Shown here one piece after another: positions 28,154-37,571 of a stretch of DNA of 64,000 bases. The notes below the pieces were generated by a model that saw only the letters and a list, made by a program, of their open reading frames with translations, ran no database searches and was not told the DNA's origin. Source of the DNA: an uncultured Loktanella sp. (GTDB taxonomy: Bacteria > Pseudomonadota > Alphaproteobacteria > Rhodobacterales > Rhodobacteraceae); the NCBI GenBank assembly GCA_937132065.1, contig CAKZNT010000038.1, forward strand, positions 42,391-106,390, read 5' to 3'. How positions within the stretch are numbered: the stretch's first letter is position 1; each line of letters opens with the position of its first letter. A program made the position numbers and the translations under genes.

Positions 28154-29658
28154 ACCCCCGCTGGCCCGGCGGCATTGTCGCCGGGCTGGTGTTGGCGCTG
28201 ACGCTTGGCACGCTTTGCGCTGTTGGCTTGCGCGCGGATTTCCTCGCGGGCCTTGGGGTGGCAGATTGGGCGGCAGTGCGGTTCACGGTGCTTCAGGCGC
28301 TTGTGTCCGCGCTTGTCAGTTGCCTGCTTGCGATCCCTGTGGCGCGTGCGCTTGCGCGGCGGCAGTTTCGGGGGCGTTCGGCGATAATTACGCTGTTGGG
28401 CGCGCCCTTTTTGCTGCCCGTAATCGTCGCGGTGCTGGGCCTGCTATCGGTGTTCGGGCGCAATGGAATTGTGAACAACGCGCTAAGTGCTGTTGGGCTA
28501 CCCGAAGTGTCGATCTACGGGTTTCACGGTGTCGTGTTGGCCCATGTTTTCTTTAATATGCCGCTGGTGACGCGGTTCATTTTGCAAGGCTGGCTGGCGA
28601 TACCGTCAGAGCGGTTTCGCCTCGCGGCGTCACTGGGCGCACCCGTGGGGAGGTTGCTTGAGTGGCCAATGCTGCGCAGTGTCCTTCCCAGCGCGTTCCT
28701 CGTTGTCTTTCTGATATGCCTTACGAGCTTTGCGGTTGCGCTGACATTGGGAGGCGGCCCCAAGGCGACGACTGTAGAGTTGGCTATCTATCAGGCCTTG
28801 CGGTTCGATTTTGATCTTGGTCGTGCGGCGCTACTGGCGTTGCTTCAGTTTGGGATCTGCGCCATTGCGGCGATCTTTGCGTGGAGCGCTACCCAGCGCG
28901 ATGAAGGTGGCGCAGGGTTAGATCGAGCGGTGCAACGCTGGGATGGTGGTGTGAAGCGGGATGCTATTATCATCGTCTTGGCCGCGCTATTTCTGTTGCT
29001 GCCGCTTGGCATGATTGTTGTGCGCGGTGTTGCGGGCATCCCTGAACTTACCGTTGATATTTGGCGCGCCGCCTTGCGTTCGATCCTTGTTGCGGTCAGT
29101 TCTGCGGTGCTTTGCACGGGGTTTGCGCTGGCGCTTGCGCTGCGGGGCGGGCGGCTTGCGTCGGTGGTTGGCGTGCTCCCGTTGGCGGCGTCGTCGCTGG
29201 TTGTGGGCACAGGATTGTTCCTGATTGTCTATCCATTTGTAAACCCCGCCCGGCTTGCGCTTCCAATCACGATGTTGGTCAATGCGGTTTTGGCTTTGCC
29301 GTTTGTGTTACGGTCCATCGGCCCTGCGGTGGCAAAGGTCGAAGCCGATTTCGGGCGGCTCGGCACAAGTCTCGGGTTATCGTCGCGGGTGTGGACGTGG
29401 CGGATCGTGCTACCGCGCTTGCGTCAACCGCTTGGCTTTGGCGCGGGGCTGGCGGCGGCGCTATCGATGGGCGACCTCGGGGTGATCGCATTGTTCGCGG
29501 GCGATGCGCAAGAGACCCTGCCTTTGGCGATGTATCGTTTGATGGGCGCTTACCGCATGGAGGCGGCAGCGGCGGCGGCGCTTTTGTTGGTTGCCGTGTC
29601 ATTCTCGCTATTCTGGTTCTTTGATCGAGGGGGGCAAATTGGTGCTCAAGATAAATAA
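28129..29658 (+). CDS. thiP: thiamine ABC transporter, fused permease
   Basis: A 509-residue permease made of two fused BPD_transp modules with about twelve membrane helices. Each half has an EAA-type coupling loop: RLAASLGAPVGRLLEWPMLR in the first and GTSLGLSSRVWTWRIVLPRL in the second. It forms the whole membrane channel for thiamine uptake with ThiB and ThiQ. It starts inside the end of thiB and its end overlaps thiQ, so the three are tightly coupled under the riboswitch. Confidence 0.93.
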   Translation: MALRAVAINPRWPGGIVAGLVLALTLGTLCAVGLRADFLAGLGVADWAAVRFTVLQALVSALVSCLLAIPVARALARRQFRGRSAIITLLGAPFLLPVIVAVLGLLSVFGRNGIVNNALSAVGLPEVSIYGFHGVVLAHVFFNMPLVTRFILQGWLAIPSERFRLAASLGAPVGRLLEWPMLRSVLPSAFLVVFLICLTSFAVALTLGGGPKATTVELAIYQALRFDFDLGRAALLALLQFGICAIAAIFAWSATQRDEGGAGLDRAVQRWDGGVKRDAIIIVLAALFLLLPLGMIVVRGVAGIPELTVDIWRAALRSILVAVSSAVLCTGFALALALRGGRLASVVGVLPLAASSLVVGTGLFLIVYPFVNPARLALPITMLVNAVLALPFVLRSIGPAVAKVEADFGRLGTSLGLSSRVWTWRIVLPRLRQPLGFGAGLAAALSMGDLGVIALFAGDAQETLPLAMYRLMGAYRMEAAAAAALLLVAVSFSLFWFFDRGGQIGAQDK

Positions 29659-30340
29659 TCTGTCGCTTGTGCAGGGCGATTTTAGCCTGCGGGCCGATAT
29701 CGTCTGCGATGCGGGGGTCACAGCGGTTATGGGACCGTCTGGTGCGGGAAAGTCGACATTGCTGGCAGCAATCGCGGGGTTCATCGCGCCGACTGGCGGT
29801 CAAATGGCGTTTGCGGGACGGGAATTTACCGACCTGACCCCCGCCGAACGCCCCGTCAGCATGCTATTTCAGGACAACAATCTGTTCCCACATCTGACGA
29901 TTGCCGAGAATGTTGGTTTGGGGCTGCGCGGTGAATTGCGGCTGTCAGGGCAGGAGAAAGAGGCCGTCGCGCAGGCTATCGTCGATGTCGGGCTTGAGGG
30001 GTTGGCGGCGCGCAAGCCTGCTGCCTTGTCGGGCGGGCAGCAATCGCGGGCGGCGCTAGCGCGGGTGCTCTTGGCGGGGCGTCCGATTGTTCTGCTGGAT
30101 GAGCCATTTGCCGCACTTGGACCGCGCCTCAAGGATGAGATGCTTGATCTTGTGCGCGAGCGGTTGATCCCGAAGGGGCAGATTGTGCTGATGGTGAGCC
30201 ATGATCCGAACGATGTGAAGCGTATCGCCGATCAGGTTTGTCTGGTCGCCGAGGGGCGTGTGAGTGCGGCAAAACCAACAGACGAAATATTCGAAAACCC
30301 GCCAGATGCCTTGCGTGCCTATCTTGGTGACATGGGTTAA
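29642..30340 (+). CDS. thiQ: thiamine ABC transporter, ATP-binding protein
   Basis: An ABC ATPase of about 232 residues with Walker A GPSGAGKSTLL, Q-loop MLFQDNNLFPHL, signature LSGGQQSRAALARVLL, Walker B IVLLDEPFAALGP and the His switch VSHDP. The likely start is the GTG at 29642 (VLKINNLSLVQG), because a GAGGGGGG ribosome site lies 7 nt upstream. It overlaps thiP by 17 bp. Its stop codon lies inside a short palindromic repeat that recurs at 33720. Confidence 0.92.
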   Translation: MLKINNLSLVQGDFSLRADIVCDAGVTAVMGPSGAGKSTLLAAIAGFIAPTGGQMAFAGREFTDLTPAERPVSMLFQDNNLFPHLTIAENVGLGLRGELRLSGQEKEAVAQAIVDVGLEGLAARKPAALSGGQQSRAALARVLLAGRPIVLLDEPFAALGPRLKDEMLDLVRERLIPKGQIVLMVSHDPNDVKRIADQVCLVAEGRVSAAKPTDEIFENPPDALRAYLGDMG

Positions 30341-30352
30341 AACCCATCCTAC
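30330..30352. repeat. 23-bp repeat, copy 1 (contains the thiQ stop codon)
   Basis: A 23-bp sequence that recurs exactly at 33720-33742. Its core ATGGGTTAAAACCCAT is an imperfect palindrome followed by CCTAC. In this copy the TAA in the centre is the stop codon of thiQ. Confidence 0.75.
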
Positions 30353-30363
30353 GCAGCTACGAA

Positions 30364-30390
30364 AAAGGCCCGCCAAATTGGCGGGCCTTT
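30364..30390. terminator. bidirectional terminator between thiQ and petC
   Basis: Perfect 11-bp arms AAAGGCCCGCC and GGCGGGCCTTT around an AAATT loop. It is flanked by A-runs and T-runs on both sides, so it can end both convergent transcripts. Confidence 0.88.
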
Positions 30391-30412
30391 CTAATGCTAA
30401 CAGCGCTCTTGC

Positions 30413-31264
30413 TTAGTCTTCTTTGTGCTTGTGTGGCGCCCACAAACGCTTGTTTGTGAGATACAAAAGCACGGACAGCAGCGACAGGAAGATCACGCCA
30501 GTCAGGCCGGCCTGCTTGCGCGCCATCATCTTTGGCTCGGCTGTCCACATCAGGAATGCGGCAACATCTTCTGCTTCGTGGTGCAGGCTGTTGGAGTGAC
30601 CGTCGTCGAAATCAACATCTTCGCCGTAAAGCGGTTGACCCATCGCGATCCAGGACCCTGGCACAGTGTGGTGGCCATGGTCATCCTTGCACTCTTCAGG
30701 GAAGCCACCAGCGGCGAATGCCGAGTTGTAGCTGCCTTCAAAGTCTTCGGGTGCGCATTCAGGTGCTTCTTCGTAACCGACCATCAAGGACGCAATGTAT
30801 TCAGCGCCCCCCATGCCCTTAAAGAGCTGGTTCAGACCCAAGCCGTATGGGCCGTGAAAACCTGCGCGCGACTTTGCCATCAGTGACAGGTCAGGTGCGC
30901 CCGCAGCCGTGTTCGCAGGGAACTTGTCTGCTGGTGTGGCTGGGCGGTAGTCGCCTTCGCCATCATTCAGTGCGGGATCGAAAATCTCGATTGCTTCTGC
31001 GTAGGCACGCATCTGGTCCTCGGGCAGCGCAGGGCCACCTTCGTCGTGAAGCGTGCGGAATGCCACCTGCTCAAGGCCGTGACAGCCAGCGCAGACGTTT
31101 GTGTAGATTTTCAAACCGCGTTGCAGTTGGTTTTGGTCGTAGGCGCCGAACGGCCCTTCGAACGAGAAGTCGAAGTCTTCGATATGCACTTCGGATTCAG
31201 CGGCTGCGGCGCTGGCTGTTACGGCCAGAACTGCAGCGAGGGTGAGTTTGCGGAACATCATCAT
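30413..31264 (-). CDS. petC: cytochrome c1 of the bc1 complex
   Basis: A protein of about 283 residues with signal peptide ([14 protein letters not shown]), haem-binding CAGCH near residue 60, the long c1-specific insert, and a C-terminal membrane anchor [20 protein letters not shown] followed by a basic tail. It passes electrons from the Rieske protein to periplasmic cytochrome c. Three ATGs stand in tandem (31264, 31261, 31258) behind AGGACA; the exact one is uncertain. Last gene of petABC. Confidence 0.95.
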   Translation of the reverse strand: MMMFRKLTLAAVLAVTASAAAAESEVHIEDFDFSFEGPFGAYDQNQLQRGLKIYTNVCAGCHGLEQVAFRTLHDEGGPALPEDQMRAYAEAIEIFDPALNDGEGDYRPATPADKFPANTAAGAPDLSLMAKSRAGFHGPYGLGLNQLFKGMGGAEYIASLMVGYEEAPECAPEDFEGSYNSAFAAGGFPEECKDDHGHHTVPGSWIAMGQPLYGEDVDFDDGHSNSLHHEAEDVAAFLMWTAEPKMMARKQAGLTGVIFLSLLSVLLYLTNKRLWAPHKHKED

Positions 31265-31275
31265 TGTCCTTTCTC

Positions 31276-32613
31276 TCACTCGGCCGACTTAGCGGAAGAA
31301 CCGCCAGCCTGAGGACCGTAGTGCGCGTTGAAATCATCTTCGATTGTTGCTGGTGGTGTCAGCGGCTTCTCGATCACACCCAAGAGCGGCAGGATAACGA
31401 GGAAGTAAGCGAACCAGTAAGTTGCACCAAGCAGGGAGATGTATGGGTAGATACCATCAGTCGGCATCGCACCAACCCACATCAAAACAACGAAGTCGAT
31501 TGCCAGCAGGGCGAACCACCACTTGAACATCGGGCGGAAGCGACCGGAGCGAACCGAGGATGTGTCCAGCCAAGGAGCCAGAGCCATAACGAAGATCGCG
31601 CCGAACATGGCCAACACACCAAAGAACTTAGCGTCGATGATGCCGAAGCTGAAGAAGTTGACGATCTGAACGACCCAAACATCCGCAGTAAAGGCGCGCA
31701 GGATGGCGTAGAACGGCAGGTAATACCACTCTGGTACAATGTGCGATGGCGTCGCCAGCGGGTTCGCAGGGATGTAGTTGTCAGGGTGGCCAAGGTAGTT
31801 TGGCATGAAGCCGACAACTGCCATGAACACAGTCAGAATAACCGCAAGAGCAAACAGGTCTTTGATGACAAAGTAGGGCCAGAATGGAAGCGTATCTTTC
31901 TTGGCTTCTTCCTTGCTGCCGCGACGCACTTCAACACCAGTCGGGTTGTTGTTGCCAGTGTGGTGGAACGCCCAGATGTGAACAATCACAAGGCCGGCAA
32001 TCACGAATGGCAGCAGGTAGTGCAACGAGAAGAAGCGGTTCAGCGCAGGTTGACCAACAGCGCCAGCACCAAGCAGGAACGTCTGAAGGCTATCCCCGAC
32101 AAACGGGATCGCGCCGAACAGTCCGGTGATAACAGCCGTGCCGTGGAACGACATTTGACCCCAAGGCAAAACGTAGCCCATGAAGCCCGCGCCCATCATC
32201 ATCAGGTAGATAAGCATGCCGATGATCCATGTGATCTCGCGCGGTGCTTTATACGACCCGTAGTAAAGGCCACGGAACATGTGGATATAGACAGCAAAGA
32301 AGAACAAGGAAGCCCCGTTCGCGTGGAAGTAACGGATCATGTGGCCGCCATTCACGTCACGCATGATGTGCTCAACAGAGTTGAATGCCATATCGACGTG
32401 CGGCGTGTAGTGCATCACAAGCACGATGCCTGTCGCGATTTGCAGGACCAGCGTGAAGGTCAGGACAATGCCCCAGATCCACATCCAGTTCAGGTTCTTG
32501 GGCGTTGGGGCCGTCAGCGTTGCGTGAAGCAAGCCGATGATCGGAAGACGCGCTTCGACACCTTTGGTGAAGTTCGACTTCGGCTCATAGTGGTCGTGGG
32601 GAATGCCAGACAT
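31276..32613 (-). CDS. petB: cytochrome b of the bc1 complex
   Basis: A 445-residue membrane protein with eight helices. The haem ligands lie in helices B and D ([20 protein letters not shown] and [21 protein letters not shown]). The quinol-oxidation site motif PEWY is intact in [16 protein letters not shown]. It oxidises ubiquinol and feeds the high- and low-potential chains. Spacing to petA and petC is 12 and 11 bp, the standard operon. Confidence 0.97.
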   Translation of the reverse strand: MSGIPHDHYEPKSNFTKGVEARLPIIGLLHATLTAPTPKNLNWMWIWGIVLTFTLVLQIATGIVLVMHYTPHVDMAFNSVEHIMRDVNGGHMIRYFHANGASLFFFAVYIHMFRGLYYGSYKAPREITWIIGMLIYLMMMGAGFMGYVLPWGQMSFHGTAVITGLFGAIPFVGDSLQTFLLGAGAVGQPALNRFFSLHYLLPFVIAGLVIVHIWAFHHTGNNNPTGVEVRRGSKEEAKKDTLPFWPYFVIKDLFALAVILTVFMAVVGFMPNYLGHPDNYIPANPLATPSHIVPEWYYLPFYAILRAFTADVWVVQIVNFFSFGIIDAKFFGVLAMFGAIFVMALAPWLDTSSVRSGRFRPMFKWWFALLAIDFVVLMWVGAMPTDGIYPYISLLGATYWFAYFLVILPLLGVIEKPLTPPATIEDDFNAHYGPQAGGSSAKSAE

Positions 32614-32625
32614 ATTCTGCTCTCC

Positions 32626-33186
32626 TTAACCGAGTTGAATTGTTGTTTCGTCCACGAAGGACGCGACAGGAACGAGAAGGTTGCGCGGTGCTGGACCTTT
32701 GCGGATACGACCGGATGTGTCGTAGTGCGACCCGTGACACGGGCAGAACCAACCGCCAAAGTCGCCAGCTTCACCCAAAGGCACACAGCCAAGGTGGGTG
32801 CAAATACCCATCTGAACCAACCATACGCCGTCCTCGGACAATGCGCGGTTTTCGTCGGCAGCATCTGCGCCAGCAACGGCGTTTTCATTCTCGGCGCCTT
32901 GATCGGGCAGGTCGGAAATTTCAACCGCACGCGCGGCAGCGATTTCGTCTTCTGTGCGCGAGCGAATGAACACGGGCTTACCCTGCCACAGCACAGTCAG
33001 CTGCGTGCCTGGGTCAATCGCGCTGATATCGACACGAATTGAGGCCAACGCGAGAACGTCAGCGGAAGGATTCATTTGGTTTACGAGGGGCCAGACAGCC
33101 GCACCTGTAACTACTGCGCCCGCACCTGCGGTTGCATAGTAGATAAAGTCGCGGCGTGTACCCTGATGGTCGTCTGCATGTGACAC
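32626..33186 (-). CDS. petA: Rieske iron-sulfur subunit of the bc1 complex
   Basis: A protein of about 186 residues with a twin-arginine-like N-terminus ([20 protein letters not shown]) that serves as membrane anchor and Tat signal, then the [2Fe-2S] boxes [10 protein letters not shown] and CPCHGSHYD. The GTG at 33186 gives [14 protein letters not shown], agreeing with the usual Rhodobacter-type start, and has GGAG 9 nt upstream; an ATG three codons earlier touches that GGAG and is less likely. First gene of petABC. Confidence 0.95.
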   Translation of the reverse strand: MSHADDHQGTRRDFIYYATAGAGAVVTGAAVWPLVNQMNPSADVLALASIRVDISAIDPGTQLTVLWQGKPVFIRSRTEDEIAAARAVEISDLPDQGAENENAVAGADAADENRALSEDGVWLVQMGICTHLGCVPLGEAGDFGGWFCPCHGSHYDTSGRIRKGPAPRNLLVPVASFVDETTIQLG

Positions 33187-33356
33187 GAGGTGCATCTCCG
33201 ATGTTTGGGGCCCGTCGACCCGCACGAAAAAATCAAATAATGGTTACCCATTACCCATTCTGGCGGTGTTTAGCCACCAAAAGCCCTTCCGTCCAGCGGA
33301 CAATAAGGCGCAGGTGTGATAAGACTACACCCATGAAGGAAAAGGACAAACAGAAG

Positions 33357-33713
33357 ATGAACGGAAGTTGCCACTGCGGGGCGGTAAAATTCACATATTT
33401 CGGCCAACCAGAGCGACTAGTTGTCTGCAACTGTAGTATTTGTCGCCGCTTGGGCCCGCTTTGGGCGCATGGTCCTGAGGGCAAGATCGTCGTTGATGCT
33501 GCCCCGGACGCAACAATTGCATATGTCTGGGGCGACAAGAGTTTAGCGTTCAACACATGCAAAACATGCGGTTGCACGACCCATTGGAAGGGGGTTGGCC
33601 CCAGCACACCACAAAATATGGCGCTGAACATGCGGCTTTGTGATCCTGACGACATCGCGGATATTCCCGTGCGCCGCTTTGACGGGGCCGACACTTGGGC
33701 GTTTCTGGATTAG
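33357..33713 (+). CDS. GFA family zinc protein
   Basis: A protein of about 118 residues of the glutathione-dependent formaldehyde-activating (CENP-V/GFA) fold. The zinc ligands are GSCHCGAV, CNCSICRRLG and TCKTCGCTTHW. Members carry two zinc ions; most have no proven reaction, and a role in formaldehyde or thiol chemistry is only inferred. The ATG at 33357 (MNGSCHCG) fits the family start; one at 33333 would add eight charged residues. Formate dehydrogenase and two GST-like genes are nearby but not in the same unit. Confidence 0.82.
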   Translation: MNGSCHCGAVKFTYFGQPERLVVCNCSICRRLGPLWAHGPEGKIVVDAAPDATIAYVWGDKSLAFNTCKTCGCTTHWKGVGPSTPQNMALNMRLCDPDDIADIPVRRFDGADTWAFLD

Positions 33714-33719
33714 GCGATC

Positions 33720-33742
33720 ACATGGGTTAAAACCCATCCTAC
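33720..33742. repeat. 23-bp repeat, copy 2 (contains the stop codon of the GST gene)
   Basis: An exact copy of 30330-30352. On the minus strand its CTA (33739-33741) is the TAG stop of the GST gene; it begins 6 bp beyond the stop of the GFA gene on the plus strand. Both copies therefore lie at gene ends between convergent genes. Confidence 0.75.
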
Positions 33743-34338
33743 AGCTTGGTGGCTTCCATACTGTCGCGCGCCTCGAATGCCGCGTGCCATGTTGCAAGTG
33801 CCGCATTCGCGGTACGCCAACCACGATCACCGTGGCGGAAATCAATGTAGGACAATGCACATGCCACGCCGATCTGCGCCATGTCGAGTGGTCCGGCGAG
33901 ATGGCTCATCCAGCGGTCATTGATCACCGAGATAGCGCGATTCGCTTTGCTCCATTGTGCCTCGACCCATTCGTCCGACTGTTTTTCGGCGGGGCGCAAG
34001 CGGGCCTCGTAGGTCATTGCCACCGCAGCCTCCATGAGCCCGTCAGCAAGCGCCTCGAGCGTGAGCACCTCCCAGATCCGCGACTGCGGGTAAAGCCCTG
34101 CGCCAGCGTGATCGTCAAGGTAGCGGGTGATGACCCGACTATCGAAAAGTGTCGGCCCTTCCCCCCTAATGAGGGACGGGATTTTGCCAAGCGGGTTCGC
34201 GGCGATGGCTGCCGCGTCAGATGCCAACGGCGTCGTGCTAACCTCGATCTCTTGCACCGCGTCCAAAAGATCAGCTTCACGCAACAGTACACGCACCTTG
34301 CGCACAAACGGAGAGGTCGGGGACATGATCAGTTTCAT
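33739..34338 (-). CDS. glutathione S-transferase family protein
   Basis: A 199-residue protein with an N-terminal thioredoxin-fold domain starting MKLIMSPTSPFVRKVRVLLREA, the glutathione-contact region NPLGKIPSLIRGEGPTLFDSRVI, and an all-helical C-terminal domain. It conjugates or reduces with glutathione; the substrate is unknown. A second thioredoxin-fold gene starts upstream on the same strand with 24 bp between them. Confidence 0.88.
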   Translation of the reverse strand: MKLIMSPTSPFVRKVRVLLREADLLDAVQEIEVSTTPLASDAAAIAANPLGKIPSLIRGEGPTLFDSRVITRYLDDHAGAGLYPQSRIWEVLTLEALADGLMEAAVAMTYEARLRPAEKQSDEWVEAQWSKANRAISVINDRWMSHLAGPLDMAQIGVACALSYIDFRHGDRGWRTANAALATWHAAFEARDSMEATKL

Positions 34339-34362
34339 CTGCTGGTTCCTTTTGCTTGGGTG

Positions 34363-34989
34363 CTAGAACAAGACGCCATCTTGTCCGTCTTGCCAAGGGT
34401 CATACTTTGTCATGACCGCTGCAAAGGCGTCTGACGCAAGAAATGCCCCTAGCCAGCGATGCAGGTTTTGCCAGTCTTGCGCGTCAAACCACGCCCGATC
34501 CGTGTTTGCGAATTGCCGCACAAACGGAAGGATGGCCATGTCGGCGAGCGACTGCGTGCCATAAAGCCAGTCTTGGCCTGTGAGCATCTTGTCGAGATCC
34601 CACAGAAACGCCCCACCTTCAGCCTGTGCTGTGTCGCGTGTGCCTTCGCCGTGGCGGATATGGTATTTGTAGCGATCAAGCGCGGATTTGAACGGGCCGT
34701 CTGCCTGATCAATCAGCGCATTCCCTGCGGCGGGCATCGCAAGCCAGCCTTGCGGATCGCTTTGCCCTAAGGCCCAGCGCATGACGTCAATGCTTTCGGC
34801 GATAACACCGGAGCCTGTGTCCACAACGGGCACTGTCCCTTTTTCAGACGTTGCCAGAAACGCGGCTGGTTTGTCGCGCAGCAGGATTTCGCGCAAGCGG
34901 ACTTGCACGCCGCTGGCCTTGATCGCGAGCCGCGCCCGCATGGCATAGGGGCAGCGCCGAAATGACCAGAGGATAGGTGTGTGTTGCAT
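34363..34989 (-). CDS. GST-like protein with CPYA thioredoxin-fold site
   Basis: A 208-residue protein starting with LWSFRRCPYAMRARLAI, a glutaredoxin/omega-type site with Cys, then EKGTVPVVDTGSGVIAESIDVMRWALG and a C-terminal helical domain with HRWLGAFLASDAF. This is a DUF/GST omega-like dithiol or deglutathionylation enzyme by family; no substrate can be assigned. It lies between mtaB and the GST gene on the same strand, spaced 25 and 24 bp, so a mtaB-led operon is possible. Confidence 0.82.
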   Translation of the reverse strand: MQHTPILWSFRRCPYAMRARLAIKASGVQVRLREILLRDKPAAFLATSEKGTVPVVDTGSGVIAESIDVMRWALGQSDPQGWLAMPAAGNALIDQADGPFKSALDRYKYHIRHGEGTRDTAQAEGGAFLWDLDKMLTGQDWLYGTQSLADMAILPFVRQFANTDRAWFDAQDWQNLHRWLGAFLASDAFAAVMTKYDPWQDGQDGVLF

Positions 34990-35014
34990 GATGTGGCGCC
35001 TTGGGCAGGAGTAT

Positions 35015-36283
35015 TCAGGACAAAGCGAGGAGTTGTGTCTCGCGCACGCTTGCGATTTTGGTTGTCACAATCTGGCTTTCGATCTGGTCCGTGTCAAAGC
35101 AGACTTCTGTGAACTGCTCGGTTCGCCCCATCCGTGGGTTCTCCATCAGGACATTGTGGGTCTTGCCGATTTGCGCTTGCAGGTGGGCTTTGACTCGCAG
35201 GTCACCCGCCGCGCGCAGTTTTGCCGCACGTTCCTTGATGAGTCCGCCATGAACGGCGGGCATCTTGGCGGCGGGTGTGCCTGTGCGTGCGGAGTAGGGG
35301 AACACGTGCAGCCACGTCAGGTGGCAGTCGTCCACAAGCGCCAGCGCGTTGGCAAACATCGCGTCTGTCTCGGTCGGGAAGCCCGCAATAATATCGGCCC
35401 CGTAGGTCATGTCGGGGCGCAGTTTGCGCGCCTCTTCGCAGAACCTGATCGCGTCATCGCGCAAGTGCCGCCGCTTCATGCGCTTGAGGATCATGTCGTC
35501 CCCGTGCTGCAATGACAAATGCAGATGCGGCATGAGCCGCTTCTCGGTTCCGATGGCGCACATCAGGTTTTCGTCCACCTCGATGCTGTCAATCGAGCTA
35601 ATGCGCAAGCGGGGCAGATCAGGGACCAGCTTGAGAATACGCATGACCAGATCACCAAGCTTGGGCGTGGCAGGCAAATCGGCGCCCCATGACGTAAGAT
35701 CAACGCCCGTCAGGACAACCTCGTTGTAGCCCTTGTCTACCAACCGCTTGATCTGATCGACGACAACACCTGCTGGCACGGACCGCGAATTGCCGCGCCC
35801 GTAGGGAATGATGCAAAACGTGCAACGGTGATCGCAGCCGTTCTGAACCTGCACATAGGCCCGCGAGCGCGTGCCAAATCCGTCGATAAGGTGGCCCGCA
35901 GTTTCAGTCACCGACATGATGTCGTCGACCTGCACGGCCTCGGTTTTGCCAATCAGGTCAGGGGCGAGGTTGACCCAAGTCTGCGGCTGCATCTTTTCCG
36001 TGTTGCCAATGACAACATTGACCTCGGGCATTTCGGAAAATGTCGCAGGCTCGGTTTGTGCGGCGCACCCTGTCACGATGATCTGCGCACCGGGGTTGGA
36101 CCGACGGTGTTTGCGGATATCTTGTTTGGCCTTGCGCACGGCCTCTGCGGTGACGGCACATGTGTTGACGATGATTGCGTTTTCAACGCCTGCGGCCCCA
36201 GCCAGCTCTTTCATCGCTTCGGTCTCGTAGGCGTTCAGCCGACAGCCGTGGTTGGAAAATACTGGCGCGCTCATAGCTTCCAC
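35015..36283 (-). CDS. mtaB: tRNA t6A37 methylthiotransferase
   Basis: A 422-residue radical-SAM enzyme. The N-terminal UPF0004 domain binds the auxiliary cluster through [20 protein letters not shown] and [10 protein letters not shown]. The radical-SAM cluster is in [21 protein letters not shown], and a C-terminal TRAM-like region follows. It converts t6A37 to ms2t6A37 in ANN-decoding tRNAs. Its first 13 bp overlap the end of dapF, the common Rhodobacterales order. Confidence 0.93.
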   Translation of the reverse strand: MEAMSAPVFSNHGCRLNAYETEAMKELAGAAGVENAIIVNTCAVTAEAVRKAKQDIRKHRRSNPGAQIIVTGCAAQTEPATFSEMPEVNVVIGNTEKMQPQTWVNLAPDLIGKTEAVQVDDIMSVTETAGHLIDGFGTRSRAYVQVQNGCDHRCTFCIIPYGRGNSRSVPAGVVVDQIKRLVDKGYNEVVLTGVDLTSWGADLPATPKLGDLVMRILKLVPDLPRLRISSIDSIEVDENLMCAIGTEKRLMPHLHLSLQHGDDMILKRMKRRHLRDDAIRFCEEARKLRPDMTYGADIIAGFPTETDAMFANALALVDDCHLTWLHVFPYSARTGTPAAKMPAVHGGLIKERAAKLRAAGDLRVKAHLQAQIGKTHNVLMENPRMGRTEQFTEVCFDTDQIESQIVTTKIASVRETQLLALS

Positions 36284-37086
36284 ATCCCGTCAAAGACATG
36301 GGCGGTTGCGCCAGTCATCCAAACACCGTCCGCCCGCCAGTCGATCAGCAATGTGCCGCCGTCCAGATCAATGCGCACTGTGCGACCTGTCAGGCCACGG
36401 CGCGCGGCAGCGACCGCAGTAGCGCAAGACGAGGAACCAGACGCAAGCGTGACCCCAACGCCGCGCTCCCAGACGCGCATGCGCAGGTGATCAGGCCCGA
36501 CCAGCGCGGCAAATTGCACGTTCGTGCGTTCTGGATAAAGCGGATGATGTTCGATTTCGGCGCCGCGCCCGACGAGGTCAACCGCATCGGCATCTTCAAC
36601 GAAAAAGGTGCAATGGGGATTTCCCATACCTGTGGCGACTGGCTCACCTGTGATTGGAAGCGAAAGAGTGTCTACCTCATGGGCAAGCGGGATTTCATGC
36701 CAGTCGAGTTGCGGTTGGCCCATGTTGACCGAAACAAGCCCGTCGCCTGCATCAACAGCCAAGAGCGTGCCGCGATCGGTCGTGATTGTCAGGGCGTCCT
36801 TGCCGCCTTCGTCCATCAAATACCGCGCCACACAGCGGGTAGCATTGCCGCAGGCCGCGGATTGTGATCCGTCAGCATTCCAAAACGTCAGGTGCACATC
36901 TGCATTTGCGTGGTCAGACAGAACCGCAAGCTGGTCAAAGCCGACCCCGCAGTGACGGTCGGCCATTGCAATGGCGACTTTCGAATCGACCAAGGGCGCG
37001 ATTCCGCGTTCATCCACAACAACAAAGTCATTGCCGAGGCCGTGCATCTTCATAAATGGCAGAAATGGGTGTGTTTTTTGGGTCAT
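36271..37086 (-). CDS. dapF: diaminopimelate epimerase
   Basis: A 271-residue enzyme that interconverts LL- and meso-diaminopimelate for lysine and peptidoglycan. The two catalytic Cys lie in [12 protein letters not shown] and [15 protein letters not shown], and the start [14 protein letters not shown] region is conserved. It is upstream of and overlaps mtaB. tRNA-Lys(TTT) lies just beyond its start in the opposite direction. Confidence 0.96.
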   Translation of the reverse strand: MTQKTHPFLPFMKMHGLGNDFVVVDERGIAPLVDSKVAIAMADRHCGVGFDQLAVLSDHANADVHLTFWNADGSQSAACGNATRCVARYLMDEGGKDALTITTDRGTLLAVDAGDGLVSVNMGQPQLDWHEIPLAHEVDTLSLPITGEPVATGMGNPHCTFFVEDADAVDLVGRGAEIEHHPLYPERTNVQFAALVGPDHLRMRVWERGVGVTLASGSSSCATAVAAARRGLTGRTVRIDLDGGTLLIDWRADGVWMTGATAHVFDGMWKL

Positions 37087-37181
37087 AGAGGCGCATATAG
37101 ACCCTCACCGAAAATGAATCCAGTAGCAGACGCATTTGTGGGTTGACCGCAGCGCTAGGCTTTTCTAGATAGCCGCCTAGT

Positions 37182-37257
37182 GGGCCGGTAGCTCAGTTGG
37201 TAGAGCAACTGACTTTTAATCAGTAGGTCTCGGGTTCGGATCCCGACCGGCTCACCA
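37182..37257 (+). tRNA. tRNA-Lys (anticodon TTT)
   Basis: A complete cloverleaf: acceptor GGGCCGG / CCGGCTC with one G-T pair, D-arm AGCTCAGTTGGTAGAGC, anticodon stem ACTGA / TCAGT with loop CTTTTAA (anticodon TTT), T-arm CGGGTTCGGATCCCG, and encoded CCA at 37255-37257. Confidence 0.97.
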
Positions 37258-37571
37258 CTTTCCTCGCTTAGTGATGACATATCGTTTGTCCCTGCAACCT
37301 TATCGGTTCCGGCGATATCGCGACTTTGCGGTACTCCCTCAACAGTATATTTTCGCGCGTTTGATCAAGGGTCATCGCGTTGAAGCGGTGCGCGAGCCAA
37401 GTGATAACGTGAATGAGCAGGCGGGAACATTGGCCTAATTTAGGGAGCCAAGCCGATCTCGCCAAAATACCTAGCTGAGCACGATAATTGCGGTATGGTG
37501 CTGATCAGTGACCGTTTTAACTGTGGGCAGAGCACAATTTACCGCTGGCCCCCCGGCGAAAGGCTTTTTGC
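37258..37571. other. intergenic region between tRNA-Lys and dadA
   Basis: This 314-bp stretch has no convincing gene. A 65-codon minus-strand frame has no ribosome site or recognisable sequence. It must hold the dadA promoter, but no clear -35/-10 pair stands out. Confidence 0.5.

Noticed and set aside
31264..33042. A 592-codon open frame on the plus strand opposite petBC.
   Set aside because: It lies wholly antisense to conserved cytochrome b and Rieske genes, reads as low-complexity His/Arg/Gln/Val-rich sequence and has no family resemblance; it is a codon-bias shadow.
37268..37465. A 65-codon minus-strand frame after tRNA-Lys.
   Set aside because: No ribosome site, no recognisable sequence, and composition like non-coding DNA.
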